DNA of 6,185 bases from NCBI GenBank assembly GCA_023389095.1, contig JAEWFB010000610.1:1-6185 (forward strand), read 5' to 3'. Both the position numbers and the translations under genes were made by a program. Below the pieces are notes generated by a model. That model did not search any database, was not told the DNA's origin, and was given only the letters and a program-made list of their open reading frames with translations. This DNA comes from Actinomycetes bacterium. GTDB lineage: Bacteria > Actinomycetota > Actinomycetes > Actinomycetales > Dermatophilaceae. Below, one piece after another: positions 5,911 through 6,185 of this stretch (within the stretch, counting starts at the first letter, position 1; each line of letters starts with the position of its first letter).

Positions 5911-6108
5911 GGCGGTGTCGCTCTCGGGAGCCGGTGCGCTGCGGGCCGCGTCACGGGAGTCGACGACGCGGTCGGGGCCGTCCGGGGCGCGGACCGGCAC
6001 GATGTCGGGCACCGGGATGTCCTCCATCCCCGGCGGCAGGGGCGGGTCCGGCGTCACCGGCGGGAAGACCGTTCCGTCGCTGTTGAGATGGGATTCGTGA
6101 GGGGTCAC
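5902..6108 (-). CDS. small proline-rich acidic protein, unknown function
   Basis: I do not recognise this short protein. Read from GTG 6108 it has 68 residues: a polar start (VTPHESHLNSDGTVFPP), a proline- and acid-rich middle (VTPDPPLPPGMEDIPVPDIVPV), and an Arg/Asp/Ala/Ser tail ending ESDTASA. There is no membrane helix, signal peptide, cysteine or metal motif, and the composition suggests an intrinsically disordered soluble protein. The start is uncertain. GTG 6108 has GAAGG 8 nt upstream; ATG 6123 (73 residues) has no properly spaced ribosome binding site; ATG 6159 (85 residues) overlaps a possible -10 box. The gene ends 128 bp before the topoisomerase start on the same strand, with a repeat array between, so co-transcription is uncertain. 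That it is coding rests on frame, codon use and the upstream signals, not on a known family. Confidence 0.6.
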   Translation of the reverse strand: MTPHESHLNSDGTVFPPVTPDPPLPPGMEDIPVPDIVPVRAPDGPDRVVDSRDAARSAPAPESDTASA

Positions 6109-6116
6109 GGTTATCG

Positions 6117-6121
6117 CCTTC
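6117..6121 (-). promoter_or_regulatory. candidate Shine-Dalgarno GAAGG for the small protein
   Basis: On the minus strand GAAGG lies 8 nt before GTG 6108. It is moderate in strength and is the main reason for preferring that start over ATG 6123 or ATG 6159. Confidence 0.4.
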
Positions 6122-6154
6122 ATCCCCCGAGGACGTTGACTGCTTACCCCTTCG

Positions 6155-6160
6155 ACCATA
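6155..6160 (-). promoter_or_regulatory. possible -10 box TATGGT for the small gene
   Basis: TATGGT on the minus strand fits the TANNNT pattern of actinobacterial -10 boxes. Transcription would begin near 6148 and give a leader of about 40 nt before GTG 6108. No good -35 element is visible in the remaining 25 bp, so this is tentative. Confidence 0.25.
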
Positions 6161-6185
6161 CCCGGGTGGCCGGATCGAGAACCCT

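Noticed and set aside
4601..6100. A 499-codon plus-strand frame opposite the topoisomerase and small gene
   Set aside because: It is antisense to a topoisomerase with all catalytic residues, and its own translation is low-complexity with no recognisable domain.
1..6185. Defence island, phage, CRISPR, transposon or tRNA-linked integration
   Set aside because: No integrase, transposase, nuclease, spacer-repeat array, tRNA fold or att-like direct repeat was seen, and base composition looks even throughout.

Overview
The window is very GC-rich with strong G/C preference at third codon positions. Together with an actinobacterial-style two-domain GNAT, a bacterial topoisomerase IB and a YbdK-type ligase, this points to a high-GC actinomycete. 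Micrococcales (for example Intrasporangiaceae or Cellulomonadaceae) is my best guess; I cannot fix the genus from sequence alone.

Layout, left to right: (1) a GNAT acetyltransferase on the minus strand, cut off by the left edge; (2) a divergently placed plus-strand gene for a four-helix membrane protein of unknown function; (3) a minus-strand YbdK/GCS2-family carboxylate-amine ligase, convergent with gene 2 across a hairpin-forming 47-bp gap; (4) a plus-strand DHA2-family (EmrB/QacA-like) 14-helix drug exporter, divergent from the ligase across a 146-bp gap; (5) a minus-strand 90-residue basic protein with a C-terminal Rho_N/SAP-like module, convergent with the exporter across a 16-bp gap that forms a hairpin including both stop codons; (6) a minus-strand type IB DNA topoisomerase with all five catalytic residues visible; (7) a minus-strand small proline-rich acidic protein of unknown function. 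Genes 5, 6 and 7 lie in one direction but are separated by 103 and about 130 bp, so they may be separate units. No stretch over 300 bp lacks a gene.

Functionally this looks like an ordinary chromosomal accessory or housekeeping neighbourhood: acetyl transfer, gamma-glutamyl-type ligation, efflux and DNA topology. I found no tRNA, rRNA, CRISPR array, insertion sequence, integrase or phage gene, and no convincing new multi-gene system. The points most worth a second look are four tandem 10-bp repeats upstream of the topoisomerase, the hairpin that embeds two opposing stop codons, the divergent ligase/exporter pair, and the two uncharacterised proteins.
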